Positions 1 to 12,300 of a stretch of DNA of 64,000 nt are shown here, piece after piece. The stretch's first letter is position 1, and each line of letters opens with the position of its first letter. The DNA is taken from the NCBI GenBank assembly GCA_030141605.1, contig JAQGDQ010000019.1, forward strand, positions 744,001 through 808,000, written 5' to 3'. Under the pieces are notes generated by a model that saw only the letters and a program-made list of their open reading frames with translations, made no database searches and was not told where the DNA came from. Source of the DNA: Tubiluchus corallicola (Eukaryota > Priapulida > Priapulimorpha > Priapulimorphida > Tubiluchidae). A program made the position numbers and the translations under genes.

Positions 1-1260
1 CCAACTAGAAACAAAACAACAAAACCATATCGTCGGCATAGAGAAGACAAATGGTTTCAAAATTGCCTTGACTTACGGGATCGTATTTATTAGATATAAA
101 AACTCATGGCAAATCATTGTTTTATAAGGAGAAGAGAGCCAGACTTAAAGCACAACCTTGCTTAACAGTTAATACCAAAGGAGGACGATATATCTTCTTT
201 TAATCCACCAGCAAGTTTAATGGACCCAATCCTAAGCTGTATGTCAAAACAATCTGCTTTTTGAAATATTGAAAGGCGTGCTATTTTTTCAAGAATGACT
301 TACGTGAAAGAATTATTACCACACGCAGTTTCGTGTTCCCGCAGCTAGTTCTTCGCTGTTATATGCATTTCGCCACTCCTTAGTTAGATGGGCATTAGCG
401 CCTGCACTTCGGTAACGCGTATGAAAAATAGGTGCTATACCTCTCAGTTCAGAGCTGTTCGTTAGTGACGTAATACACACGTTCGAGAGTTCGCTGAGCA
501 CAGCTGTAAATTTACAATTTCAATTTTTCTCTAAAAATTTGTCGAATTTTTGCATATTACACTGAATGTTGTACAGTAGCACTGTGCTTCAATGTTCGCT
601 TGTGCAACACGCTCGTGGAATGTTTGACCTGTTGAAAATTGTGTTCGTTTGTGACGTTATCACCAGCTGGCTTGCCTGCCGTTAATTTAGTTTTTAACCT
701 ATTATTTAATTTTCATAAACGCTTTGACATTATTATATGTGTTAAAATGTATACATTTGACCGAACTTCAAAATGAGGTAGGATATGAAAAATCGCCTTG
801 TTTTGCTTTAAGAAAATAACCACCTATATTATTTTTCAGCAATTTATAATACAAGTCAGTTCGCCAGATGAAATATCAAAGGCTTTGCGTAAATCTACGA
901 AACAACAATTATTTTTTTCATTTAATTAAAAATATGTCAATAAGTGTTTTAATGCAAACAAATGGTACGGCGGCTTTTTTAAAAATCCTATTTGCCTTTC
1001 ATGAAAAATTTTGTTACAATTAGAAAAACATTTTTTCTAACCTATTATTTAGAATTTTCGCGAATAATTTGGAATGGCGATTCCTCTGTAATTATTTGGG
1101 TCTGTTGCATTTCCGCTTTGGAATACTGAGACTATGTCGTTTTTTTTCATTCGCTACGACCCAAGAACCAGAAAAAATTACGAAGACAATAACCAGAAAT
1201 TGGCTTGATCCTTTGAGTATTTCGTTTATTAAGCCGTTGGTGATGGCAGTTTTTTAACTG
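1..1260 (-). mobile_element. Decayed non-LTR retrotransposon (LINE), reverse transcriptase part
   Basis: Translating the minus strand gives scattered pieces of a LINE reverse transcriptase in the expected order. From about 1260 downward: a segment resembling the 'INEILK' entry region, then 'DPNNYRGI' near 1090-1060, 'RQIGF' near 985, motif A 'FVDLRKAFD' near 900-870, a QGC-type strand (VKQGCALS) near 150, and the catalytic 'LLYADDMVLL' near 55-25. Stops and frameshifts between these blocks show it is dead. Motif A and motif C lie about 840 bases apart, far more than is normal for this family, so roughly 300-830 is probably a later insertion. The element runs off the left edge of the window. 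Family assignment beyond LINE is not attempted. Confidence 0.8.
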
Positions 1261-1420
1261 TTAAATGACTATCAGGATTTCCGTAGCAGTTATTCTATAA
1301 TCTAGCTGCAAAAAACAATTGTAATTTCCTTCAAAGTGTTCGGACAGATTTCTGGATTTTGCCGAATGACTGTCATTGCTAATACAGTAAACTTCGAAAA
1401 TGTTCTACTCATACTATTTT

Positions 1421-1771
1421 CAGGGTCGCAGGAGCCACAGGGGCAGAGGGACAGCGGCCCCTTGCTCTTGGGCTGCAGTGCGGGAGCAGAATAAAATCAA
1501 TATATGTGTAAAAATGTGTTTGTGCTTCATTTGTCAGACTGCCATTTTAGCTGGCATTGTCAAAATTGAGCTCTACATGAAAACGTGCATCTATTATTCA
1601 TTTTAAAAGGAATATGTGAGAGGCAAAATACATTTGAAGTGTCTTTATATTATATATACCCTTATACAGAAGTAATATCGTCATTAGCGTAGCCACAGAA
1701 ATATGGGTAAACAAAATATGCCCTTTTCATAAATGCGGTCCCGCCCCTGTAATTTGCTGCCGGCGCCCCTG
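1421..1771. mobile_element. hAT-like MITE (non-autonomous DNA transposon)
   Basis: A block of about 350 bases is GC-rich at both tips. The left tip starts CAGGGTCGCAGGAGC and the reverse complement of the right tip starts CAGGGGCGCCGGCAGC, an imperfect terminal inverted repeat of about 15 bases of the CAGGG type common in hAT elements. There is no coding potential. The flanking 8-mers do not match, so the insertion is old or the ends are slightly misplaced. Confidence 0.5.
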
Positions 1772-2896
1772 ATTACTGCATCATTGGTTCAATATCATCG
1801 CCTCTATTTAAGGCCTTTTCTGAGTTCGATTATTTTCAGGTATTTAACTGGATTTCAAAAGGCCTTGGAAATTTTTGTTTCCAGTTCAGTTTGTTGTTTC
1901 ATAATGCCTTTGATCCCTGTGTTTTTTTTCTTATAGTATTTTTATAGGATCGTCTTATAGTATTTTTGTTCTTTAAAGTACAACTCTCGTAAGATTCTAT
2001 ATTATAAGTGGCACTTTGCAATTTAAAATGTAAGTATTTAGTCGATTGTGGGCTGCTTTACATTGGCTTTTAAACCATTTCTTGTCTGACCGGCGTTTTT
2101 GCTTAAATTATTTCTTTTAACTGTTTTAGATGCATATGTAAACAAAATGGAATTAATGTTATTTAGTGTTGCATCAATGTCATTCTGATTTACATTGTAA
2201 TTCTGTTGCATGAAATCAGTGATTTGGCTGTTTCCTGTGCCAGATTTCAGAACATTTTGAAATTGTTCTGGAGTAAGATCATTTTACCGCATTTTTCCTG
2301 GTAATTTTCGTAACTAATGTCATTTTCAGTATATTAACTTCTCAGGATCATAAAAATTTATGCAATTTTCTTGTCCAATCAGTCAATGAGTCACGTGATT
2401 TGTGTTGTATCATTGCTTTTGTTATTTAAACTGCATAAACTACGTTTGCTATTATTTTAGTAGTAAAGTTCAAATTCTGAAACGTTCATGACGACATTGT
2501 ATGACCTAATCTGAAACGCGCAGCGAAAACCGACAATTCTATATAATTGTATAAGTGGCTTACAATTTCTTGTGCGATTATTGTGCACATTTAATTGACA
2601 AAACTGTCCCATCAAAAACTCTCATAAAGCTAGCAGGAGTTAAACTGGAGGCAGAAGAGTATAACTATTTGGACAGGAATGTTTTTCATCTTCGCAAGAA
2701 TGGTGAATTAGGCCACTCTAGACGAGTTCGAACTCTGCACCTCTCGTAAAAGTATTTTGATGAGAAGTTGACGATTTTTTCGAGGTCGATGATGCTGCCC
2801 CGAAATATATAAGCAGTCTTGTGAAACATAATAATCGATCAGTTTCAAATTCTGAATAACCTTAAAGACACTCTAAAAAATCTCTATTTTTTATAG

Positions 2897-5690
2897 CACA
2901 TACGATAGCAACAGTTTTGCTGTTGATGATGCTTGCGGCGATAGCGATGAGTGCGGATACCAGAAGTGTGCGCAATCGAAGAGTTGGTTTCAGCAGACGA
3001 TCTGAAACCAGAAGATCATCACGACGCCCATCTGGTGACAAGAGACCTGTGGAAACAGTAGAAGAAGAGGAAGAGGAAGAAGAAGAAGATATAGATGTTC
3101 CTGAGATTAACGATCTGGGAGATGGTAAAAGTGATAAACTTTTATCACAGCAGAAGAATTCTTTAAAATAATTATTTTAATTTACGCATCTCCTAATAAA
3201 GTCTATTTTCAATTTATTATACGTCAGCTATCAGGTTGACTAAGAGATCGACCAGAAATGGGAGTTCATCTCGTTAAAGACTAAGCGCGCAGCTGATGTG
3301 AGGTGCTCTAAGCATATTCGGTCGTTTGGCTGCTCCTCCTACAGCTGCGACCTCTCACAATCTCTAGTATTTTTCTCAGTAACTCTCTTTCCGAGTGAGC
3401 AGCCCGCAATACAATATTCAGGCGTAAATATTCACAACTATAAATGGAAAAACTAGCGCTAACACTTTAATGTATACTTATTTGTTTAACAGCCACTTAA
3501 ACTGATGAAACCACTTGTTGACTTGTTGGTTATTCAGTAACTAAACCGGTCTTACACTACTTAACCACGCAGGCATTCTTTGTTATTTTCAAATGTTTAG
3601 CTATCCTTCTCGTCCTGATACTAGAGCTTCCCTCTACTCTAGCTTCTTTGCAAATTTTGTCTGTTATAATCAATGGTTTATAGTACGCGTATTGTCTCTC
3701 TATCTTTAATAGTCAGGGCGCATCATGGTGGTGGATCATCATTTTTGTCCAGTCTGTTTTCACGTTATCGACGAGGATGTATTGAAGGGGTCAACATGGA
3801 TTGCGAAGCTTGGTCAGAATTCTCAGACTGCAGTTCAAGCTGTGGAGATGGTTTACAAGTAAGTTGTTTGGGTTGATTAAATGTTTGGTTAGTAACTGCA
3901 TTATGGAAGTGCGCCAGTGCCACTGGTAACAGTAATCATTTCCATGTCATGACTAGATTTATCAACCGTAGTGTGAGTCGGTGAGTGAGTGAATGTACAC
4001 GAAAGTGCTGGAGCTTACACATAGAGGACGGACTTTAATACGAAAGTCGACGTAGCTGTTTCAAGGTCAAGTCCCACATGGTTGTTTAAAGTCAAAGAGG
4101 TAGTCGATTGCAAAAGGCTAGTTTAGCAATCAAAGTCACACAATTTGCAATATCAGATCGGACAGATGTTTTAGTGGAGATGATAGACAATGTTTGGTGG
4201 GTGGTTTAAGGCGGCCCACCACTTCTAACTCTACAACTGATGGCACGGAGTACCCGAAATGGGATAACTTATTATAGTGCTAGATGGAAGAACGTGGCTA
4301 GTAATCGATGTTGAGTGGATATCTAAATAAGTCAGTAGTCAATGAATTGACATAAGTAAGTCAATAATGCAGAATCGCATAGTGCAGCGGATTAGCCCTC
4401 ATATTACAAAAAATTGTACATTTTTTTGGTAAAAGTGTGAACTTTCTAACATGAGTAGGGGACACCATAACGTTTCATTTTAGATGTGGAGGGAACTCTG
4501 ATATGACGTTTGATGGTTAGAGGACAAATTCAAAATGGCCGCCATCAAAAATCTAAACTCTTTAAATCGTCATAATTGTGCCAATAATTAACTTAGAACA
4601 ATAAAATAAAGCATCTAAATACGTTAAAATTCAATTTGCAATCTTTCAAAATAGAGGATTTAAAGAGTTTTGCAATTTTCGATGGCGGCCTTTTGAATTT
4701 GACCTCGAACAGCCTTCAAAGATCAAACACCTGATTTCCCTTCACATCTAAAATGAAACGTTATGACATCGCCTACTTAATTTGGAAAATTCACACTTTT
4801 TTCAAAAAGTGCACAATTTTCATGCTTTTCTGCTGTATTGGACTGAAAGGGCGCATTTTTTACATTGCAGTATTACAAATGTATTAAGAAAGTTCGTACT
4901 GTTAGTCTAAATAAGCGTAAGTATGCTCCAAAAATTAATCAATTTTAAGCACGTTATTGCATATCTCTCCAAAAATTGATTTCATTGAAAAATAGAACGT
5001 GCGGTACCGTAAGCCGTTATGCTTATTTTTGAAATTGTAACGCCACCTCAACATAAAATTTGTGAATTTTCATTAGCCTTGCAAGATTTTTCCCGAATTG
5101 CTTAAACAGCACCACACGACAGTCAGAAAATAAATTTGTACTGGGAATTAACATGACTACTTAGCGGACCTTCTTACAATCTTTTTCTCCCTGCCAGAAG
5201 GTGGCACCACAAACTGCGCATAATATGACGCACCAGTAAGTGTATTAGCCATTGGCCAGTAATCAAGAGTGTATTAATTTATTTTAAAATTCTCTTAAAT
5301 TTTGTTTTTTTTTATTTTGAATGAAATAAGTTGAATATATTGTAGTATCGTTTCTATATTCCCGAAGATGGCACTGTGTCCCGAAATACGTATTGCGGGA
5401 GTAAACTCTTATTTGTACTAAGCAAAACACCAGGGCTTTGTTACAATGTAAGAAATGTGCCTATTTATGTTTTGTAGACCCGAGTTCGGACGTGCACATG
5501 TACTCGCCGTGGAAGGGAATACCGTCCAGTTTATTCGGGCTGCTATAATGACAATATTGATGAAGATGCCGGATGTCTTTCACGAGCTACAGTTGAGGTG
5601 CGGCCTTGCAACCTTGAAGAATGTCCAACGGATATGACCACAGAGCCAGCTACTTCTACTACGAGTTTTACAACAGACACGGCACCTTAG
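2897..5690 (+). CDS. Secreted TSR (thrombospondin type-1) domain protein, first coding exon not found
   Basis: Three exons join in frame: 2897-3124, 3713-3858 and 5478-5690. The intron phases agree (1, then 0) and each boundary has GT or AG. The first visible exon opens with a hydrophobic signal-peptide core (ATVLLLMMLAAIAMSA), so a short upstream exon carrying the ATG and ending in phase 1 must exist; I could not identify it. The mature protein then has an Arg/Ser-rich stretch with several RR pairs, a run of nine Glu, and a TSR module: CEAWSEFSDCSSSCGDGLQ, exon junction, TRVRTC, and a closing VRPCNLEECP. The tail is Thr/Ser/Pro-rich (mucin-like). The visible length is about 195 residues. AATAAA lies at 6023-6028. 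TSR modules usually act outside the cell in matrix or receptor binding; the specific role is unknown. TATATAAG near 2807 could be a promoter, but no ATG exon follows it. Confidence 0.68.
3125..3200 (+). promoter_or_regulatory. Competing donor site, read-through stop and early poly(A) signal
   Basis: After GAT-G the sequence GTAAAAG is the inferred donor of the TSR gene. If it is not used, the frame continues 15 codons to TAA at 3169-3171, followed by AATAAA at 3195-3200. This would end the transcript early and give a short secreted Arg/Glu-rich peptide without the TSR. Confidence 0.45.
4380..4865. repeat. Foldback element (long imperfect palindrome) in the TSR gene intron
   Basis: The two halves are reverse complements of each other around about 4610. 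The left arm contains AGTGTGAACTTTC, CCATAACGTTTCATTTTAGATGTG and AAATGGCCGCCATC. The right arm contains their complements: GATGGCGGCC, CACATCTAAAATGAAACGTTATG and AATTCACACTTT. Arms are about 180-200 bases with scattered mismatches and a short AT-rich spacer. No coding capacity is visible. It sits between TSR exons 3713-3858 and 5478-5690. Confidence 0.75.
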
Positions 5691-6800
5691 TTAATAGGTC
5701 TCATCGTTTATAATCTAACTTCAGCATCATATTAGTGAATCGTTGTGCATTATAGCTTGTATGCTATAGAAATGAAACAAGCAATTATAATTCAAATCCC
5801 AATTATTTGACAGTTATTATAATTTATCATTTATAGGTTTATATTTGATGTTATTCTTGTGTTTTTACAACAACTGCAGCATGTGTAAAAACAGTTTAAG
5901 GAACATAGAAACAGTTTCGTCTGTGGTCGTAGGACATGCATTTAGAATCAGAATTTTAAATCAGAATTTATTTTCGCTACGAAGCTGTAGGCCTACTTAG
6001 TGTTAGAAAATTCATATTTATGAATAAACTTATAGCATAACAAAGCTTCGTATTCTAACTTAATGTCTATTGAAGTACGTATTGAAGCTGCCTTTAGAGG
6101 TGAAAAGCGAAAACAGCGTGGTGTATTGTGTAAAATTACTGCGTGTAATCAGCAGCAATTTTACACCTTTCCTTATGTGTTAACATGGCAGCAAATGTAG
6201 ACTTTAAAAAACTCTAACTTACTGAGTAAAATGACCATCGATGGTCGATTAGCTGCAAAAAATATTAGAAATTAAATTCCTGAGTGAGAAACTTCTGAAA
6301 TAAGCTGTATATGCTTCTATTCTTCGTTTTTAGTGATCTATCAAGATAAAGATAAGTCTGAATTCAGCTGGTCAATTTTATACGACAATTTATAATGAAT
6401 CATAACTGATATTCCTAATTTGCATTTTAATCACGAATAAAATCTTTTTATTAAGGTACCTCACTTATCAGCCCACAGAAAACGCACATTTTACGTAATA
6501 ATGTGATATTGTTCTAATAAATTCGATGTTGTAGCATTACAAAACATAATTACATACCATAAACGTTTTTGCTGCATGTAAGACTATGTATACACGTTAC
6601 AAAATGCTTTTGCTTACTAGAAATCCTATTTCACCCTTCACCCTGGTTGTTTTTCATTTTTATGCAACAATTTTCAAAATATAATCAATGTAATATTAAG
6701 TTGTCTTTTTCAATTTTTATTTTTTTACTTTTCTAAGAGTATCTTCTGTACGCCTATAATCCCCATACACGCTCTCCATGTAGATTATCTACTTCATTCT
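5691..6800. other. 3' UTR and AT-rich intergenic DNA
   Basis: The stretch begins with the probable 3' UTR of the TSR gene, with AATAAA at 6023-6028. After that I see only AT-rich sequence with no frame, repeat or RNA gene that I can support. Confidence 0.4.
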
Positions 6801-7000
6801 GAATTCAGTATACGATTTATGTATGAGGCTTTCTTGGTCTCCTTTGACTCGAAGTTGTTGTAATTTCCATCACAGCTTCCGTAAGTGAATTCCTCTTAAC
6901 TTCCCGATGTTGATTTGTAAAACAACCAGGGTATTGTTGCACGGCATCGCACTGGTTGTGGTGGCAGTTGGGTATATCGTCTGTGCAACGTCGAAATCCA
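6800..7000 (-). pseudogene. Kunitz-type inhibitor domain relic
   Basis: One minus-strand frame reads QLPPQPVRCRATIPWLFYKS, then SGS, a stop, EEFTYGSCDGNYNNFESKE. The Kunitz hallmark F-x-Y-G-x-C-x-G-N-x-N-N-F-x-S is intact, as is the preceding CRA...WxFY segment. The position of the cysteine before EEF is a stop codon (TAA), and the two cysteines expected after the NNF motif are absent (ETKKA). It therefore cannot fold as a normal three-disulphide Kunitz domain. No flanking exon is evident. Kunitz domains are extracellular protease inhibitors or toxin-like scaffolds; here only a broken copy is seen. Confidence 0.55.
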
Positions 7001-9260
7001 CCTTGTCAATGCCTTTTAGACATACCTTCTTACATTTATTTATAAAGACACTACATGATATGACGAGACATTAATCGGTAAATGAAAATCGCTAATAATC
7101 ACATTGATCATTAATGCAATCAACTGAAATCCATAAGGGTGAGCACGTGCAGTCAACTGTATAAGCAAGATTAATTGCAGAGCATCCACGAGTGTTTCAT
7201 TTTGCACGTTTTTTGGTATACCATGACTTTGTGTGTAATCGAATTTCCAATCAGAATTCACACTACTAAAGAAGCAGTATAACGTCTCTACTAAGATAGT
7301 GTTTCTGAAAAGCGTGATCTACAGAATGCGCATCACTGAATTGTTTTTTTCACAACACTTATGATTCAAAGATTTTTGTCACCACAAAATTCAATATCTC
7401 ATAGAGGATCATCATTGATAACTATCTAATTCCGGGCCTGCTACAACAATCTATATTAAGTAAACCCGCTACTAAGTGCTAAATTGTGGCTTGCAGAGCA
7501 CCGATCTGCACTCGGCAAACATCTGCTGTGCTGCATTCTTCCTTTCTTTTTCGGTTATCGTATCGCTTACTATCGCATGGCAACATAGGGATTGCTCCCA
7601 TAAAATCCTGCAGAAATTTTCTATACGACTTATGATCATATAGACAAGATGCAAGAATAATCGAAATTGTTTAGAAAAAAAATATTTCCCTTATTATCGC
7701 CATTCTCTACAGGCACTAAGCCTGCTAGCATTAGAAAGCAGGCAAGAGCAAAAAAGACCCGGAATTTGATAAGGCACTGTATGCGCCGTAAAAAATTGCT
7801 CTTCACAGAAAATACGCTCTTATAGGTAGTTCCAGGCTGAGTTACTTTAGCTTTGAAGCACCTCCTTGGTACTGAAGTTCACAGACATAGCAGTCTGTGT
7901 TCTGCAAAACGGTCCTAGTGTCACACCTTAACTTAATGTTTTAAAGATTTTAAAGATTCTGTCAAATGGCCGGAGCTCTGATATTAACCAGCCAAACCCG
8001 ATGTTTTCCTCATAGAGTTATCCACTGTTGCAGGAGACATGTATAGTGCCTGCAGAGAATAGCGGTATGAGAGAAAAGTACGAGAAATGAAAAGCTTTTA
8101 CAAACATAATTATTTTCTTCTTGCAACTGGTTTTGGATCCATTTAATTCATCTTTAAAGACAGAAACCCAGTGCTTCCTGCGCGTACAAAATCGTCTTCA
8201 AATGGTTCAGCCTGTCAAAGATAGCCTGAATATCTATCCTCTGATTCGGACGCATCCAGATACCGCACTAAAATTATTTTGCTTGTAAAAGCACTTTAAA
8301 TCAGACCAAAATTAATTTATTAGAGATTTTTTGTTGTAATTTGTTTTTAGTAAGTTTAATATTACAAGATCTTTGTTATATACACCAATACGCGTTTGTT
8401 GTTATACATATTATTAGTCCCAATGCCTGAAGCAACCCAATAAAAATCAAAAATATACTTCTTATTTTTTATGTAAGTCAACTGCATTAGAAAGCTATTT
8501 ATCATTGTTAGAAAATCCATTTTTGTAAAAATGTGGAAGACGGAGTAACTCCGTTGTGACATCACACATGACTAAAAAGAATTGACTAAAAACTTATTAT
8601 GTGAACAACAGTGGAAACGAGCACAAAACGAGACTAGCATCACGACGAAACAGACTGCTTTTTAGAGTTACTTCGCAAGCGAGTAAACCAACATTAACGA
8701 GAATGAAAAATAGGGGAAAACAGGTTGATACACATGTCCTTGTGTAAGCAAAACTTCAGACACAAAAAGCAAAATGGTTGTTTGCTTACAAGTAGACTAT
8801 GTGTGCAGATATTTTCTTTTATTTTTACTACATTTTAAATCTGCTCGGTTTACAGATTTCACGGCAGTAATTTGCAAAACTGCAAGCTGTGTTGTATTTA
8901 GGTATTTCCTTCTGAAAATTTCATTGTTCATAAACACAAAACATTGCAGAAGAAAACGCCTTTGAATAACTTTGTTGGCAATGAGCAACCTTTTAATTTT
9001 ACAGTTGAGAAATACCACACTTATCGTTTTAACGATGACAAAAAAGTTAACAAATGACATCAGCTACAGCAGCTAATTACATTTTAATTTTTGACTGTAT
9101 CACTTCTGCCATCATAATAAATTAAAACAACGAACTGCATCAACGGCTATTACCAAATTTCGATTGCATACACCTGTCTTATCGTCTGACACCTGACACC
9201 ACTTTTCTTTGCACGCTTCTATGGACACTCAATCATAACAATGGGTACATGTATAAACAG
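7001..9260. other. Intergenic DNA, no gene seen
   Basis: Only short open frames without recognisable domains or splice-linked partners occur here. No RNA gene or clear repeat was recognised. Confidence 0.4.
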
Positions 9261-9264
9261 TACA

Positions 9265-9272
9265 TATAAAAG
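9265..9272 (+). promoter_or_regulatory. TATA box of the second secreted TSR-like gene
   Basis: TATAAAAG stands 112 bases before the ATG at 9377. A start site about 30 bases downstream (near 9295) would give an 80-base 5' UTR and a very short first coding exon. Confidence 0.55.
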
Positions 9273-9376
9273 AGCGTCACGCACCCAAGATATCGCACAA
9301 ATCTCAGGTGTTGCAAAGAAATCGTCTGAATTTTGTAGTGCAGAAAGTAACAGATTCAAATTTAAAAAAGAACATT

Positions 9377-12300
9377 ATGAAAGGTAAATACTGCACAGCA
9401 ATTACTTTTCATCATTTGTAGTATGTACGTAACACAAGGATTGGCATCAAAATTTTAATTAGGCATAATATTAGTGGGAGAAAAATCAATAAACGCAGGA
9501 TAGAAAAATATTTCGGTGGCATTTGTCTGGTTTTAGTTGATAAAATCGAAGCAGATTAATATTATTATAATAAGAATAATTCATAATTCTGAGCATTGGC
9601 CAGTAATTCTTAATGCTAAATTTAGAAAGAATTCATTAACATGGCCTACTACATAGGTGTTTATTGATTTTTTTGTACTAATATTATGCTTAATTAAAAT
9701 TTTGATACCAGTCCTTGTCTTTTGCATGTACGAAAATTCAATTTATTTCTTAATTGATTCTACGTGTCTGTGTAGTAAGGAATTTTTCATTATGAAATAT
9801 TTATACTTGCAGTAGTAGCAACTCATAAACAATTTTGGCTCACTAATCGAAAATTTTAAGCGCCAAGCAATTTTCGACAAAATAATGTCTGAAATTTCAG
9901 CTTATAAATTAGGCTCACTTAGCTAGGCTTGACGTATTGTAAGCAGCTAATTACTTAACTAACCAACAAAATGACAGCTAAAACATTCATAGAGATTTTT
10001 CATATTACGGTAGATCCTGTATTTCTCAAGTTAGCTTGTTTCTACATACACGTTCGCAACCCTAAAGAATTTATATTAAGAAAGGTATTCTGTAGCTACA
10101 GCTCTGATAGTGGTGGCATTAGGAGCGTTGGTTGCAGGAGATTTGGACTCAGAAGCAGAACAAAGTCATCGCGCAAACCAGGGACAGAAGTACCGCAAAG
10201 TCAACTTATTCCAATATGGTCGTGGCAAAACACCAATCCGTCAGCCGCCTCCATTTGGTCCTCGTCCTCCATTTGGATTTCACCATCCCCCGCCACCGTT
10301 TGCCGGTCCGCCAAGAATCTTCACGGACCATTTCGGAGGTTTCCATGGCAGGCACAGTTTTGGGCAACACAGGACTTTCAGTCCTCATGGCGATGTTGGG
10401 CCATTCTCTGGTGGGCTTTATCCACATCCAGGCTTCATCTGGCGTTATTTCCAGAACAGGGCTCAAGCAGATCAATTTTTCATGAACGCCAGGAACAACC
10501 TGTTCCCGGGAGATTATCCCGTGAACTGTACGCGATTTAGTCAGTTCTTGGAGAACGTACCAAAAGGTAAAAATAACTTTTACAGGCATTTCTATAAGCT
10601 CTAGCCGTCATTATAGGGTCAAAATCAATAGTAGCTAATTGTTATGAAACAAATTGTAGAATTCGAAACGATAACAAATCTTTTTGCTTTCATGATGAAA
10701 ATCCAAATGAATTTTTTGAGACTAGCTGTCAATGCAATAAAATTTACTATTGGCTTTCTTTCTGTTTTTCGGGTTTGTACCGCCGGTTACTTTGGTAATT
10801 CAAACAAATGTTATTATTTCCAAATTTTACACTAATAAATTTACGCGCCTTATAAAGGGCTCATTTTAATAGTTAAGGTGCCTGTTCTTTATTTATAAGC
10901 TTAAAAATAAGTTATCGACATAGTAAGTCTCCTCAAAGAATAAAAATACTAATCAAGTGATATACTGGATAACGGAGTTTCTGTAGGCGTATGTATACGT
11001 ATATCATGACGCTATATATTTGAGACCGGCTCGTACCGTTTGTCATATTTTAGGTTCGTGATATTTACTATATGGGCTTAACTAACAGGCAGGTAGAGCA
11101 TGTGATCAGAAATTTACAAAATTGCCTTTGCGTTTTTGATCTCTCTCAAAATGTTAAACCACAAATAAGCGCTCTGAGTTCTTCTATTAAAGTCTCATTT
11201 CAAGATGGGCGACGAACATCAACAATTTTGAATTTGCGCTTAGATTATTTAAAGCCAGGTCGGTCAGGTGTAGTGGACTCGAATTCCAACCTTGCTTCCC
11301 AATTAATTTTCATTTTCGTTACTGAGACGTAATATTGTAGTCATTTACTAGATGCTACAATTAGAAGAGAAAGTGCAATAATAATTGTCACTGACACCGA
11401 CCTTAGGCCTTTCACCAAAAGCAGATCCTGTCGAACACAAGCTATCCATACAATACAAAGCGCTGCAAAAGCTAGAGAATACGAAGAAAAACGAATTAGT
11501 AATAAGAACGATTCTCTTGTAGCAAGTAATTCACAATCTCAGGCCAGAGTGGACAAATTAACACTAAAGATGATAGGAAAAATGTGCGCCCAGAAGGATC
11601 TAGTGACATGTACAAAGTGGACTGATTATACTGACTGTACAAACAAGTGTGAAGGCGTACAGGTGAGTGGCGATTTTACGGTTACAATTTACAAAATTTT
11701 ACACCAGTACCTCTATTAAAAATCAAGCAAAGTTGATTATCCAGTGTTTTAAAAGCAACGCATCAAGTTCGTATGTTTCTACGTCTTTTGATACAGATTT
11801 AATTGATACCAATCAAAGTACCGTAAAGATCTGTATCTTTTGATTAACTTTGCAAAACAACGGTACTTTTTGAAACGCTATTGCTCTTTAAATCGTGTCA
11901 TTGATTAAAGTAAGACTTTGTCATGTGGCCACAGTACGGCCCCTTTATAAGGCCACTTATTAATGTAACGTTTTACAAGCAGTTACATTACTTGTACTCT
12001 TCTACACTCTACTTGTTGCTTGCAGATCAAACTCGTTTCTTAATTTTGATTAATTTTTTGCTTTACTACAAATCAAACGTGAAATAGACCGGAGGTTCCT
12101 GTTCGCATTTAACCAGAAAAAGTGACCAACAGTACGTCTTATAGGCGCTTACGCGCATGTTAGCAATAAATGTAACCGGACGCCATTGCATTTTCTCATA
12201 ACAATCTTTAGATTTTCATAACAGTGGCATTAATCACACCCTGGTAATCAGCCTCGAACCGTACAATGAGCCTAAACCTCAGTGTGGTTCTTGGCCCCGA

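Noticed and set aside
2555-2749. Open frame with CDYC and a charged C-terminus upstream of the first TSR gene
   Set aside because: It starts at GTG and has no domain match, no signal peptide and no phase-compatible splice to the TSR exons. It might be a transposon scrap but cannot be supported.
8774-9060. Opposed short frames of 63 and 87 codons
   Set aside because: Low-complexity, AT-rich composition with no recognisable domain and no splice context.
9971-10540. Long overlapping frames (up to 189 codons) across 9.97-10.6 kb on both strands
   Set aside because: They overlap the Pro/Phe-rich exon in other frames. Only the frame joined to ATGAAAG at 9377 gives a signal peptide and compatible splice phases.
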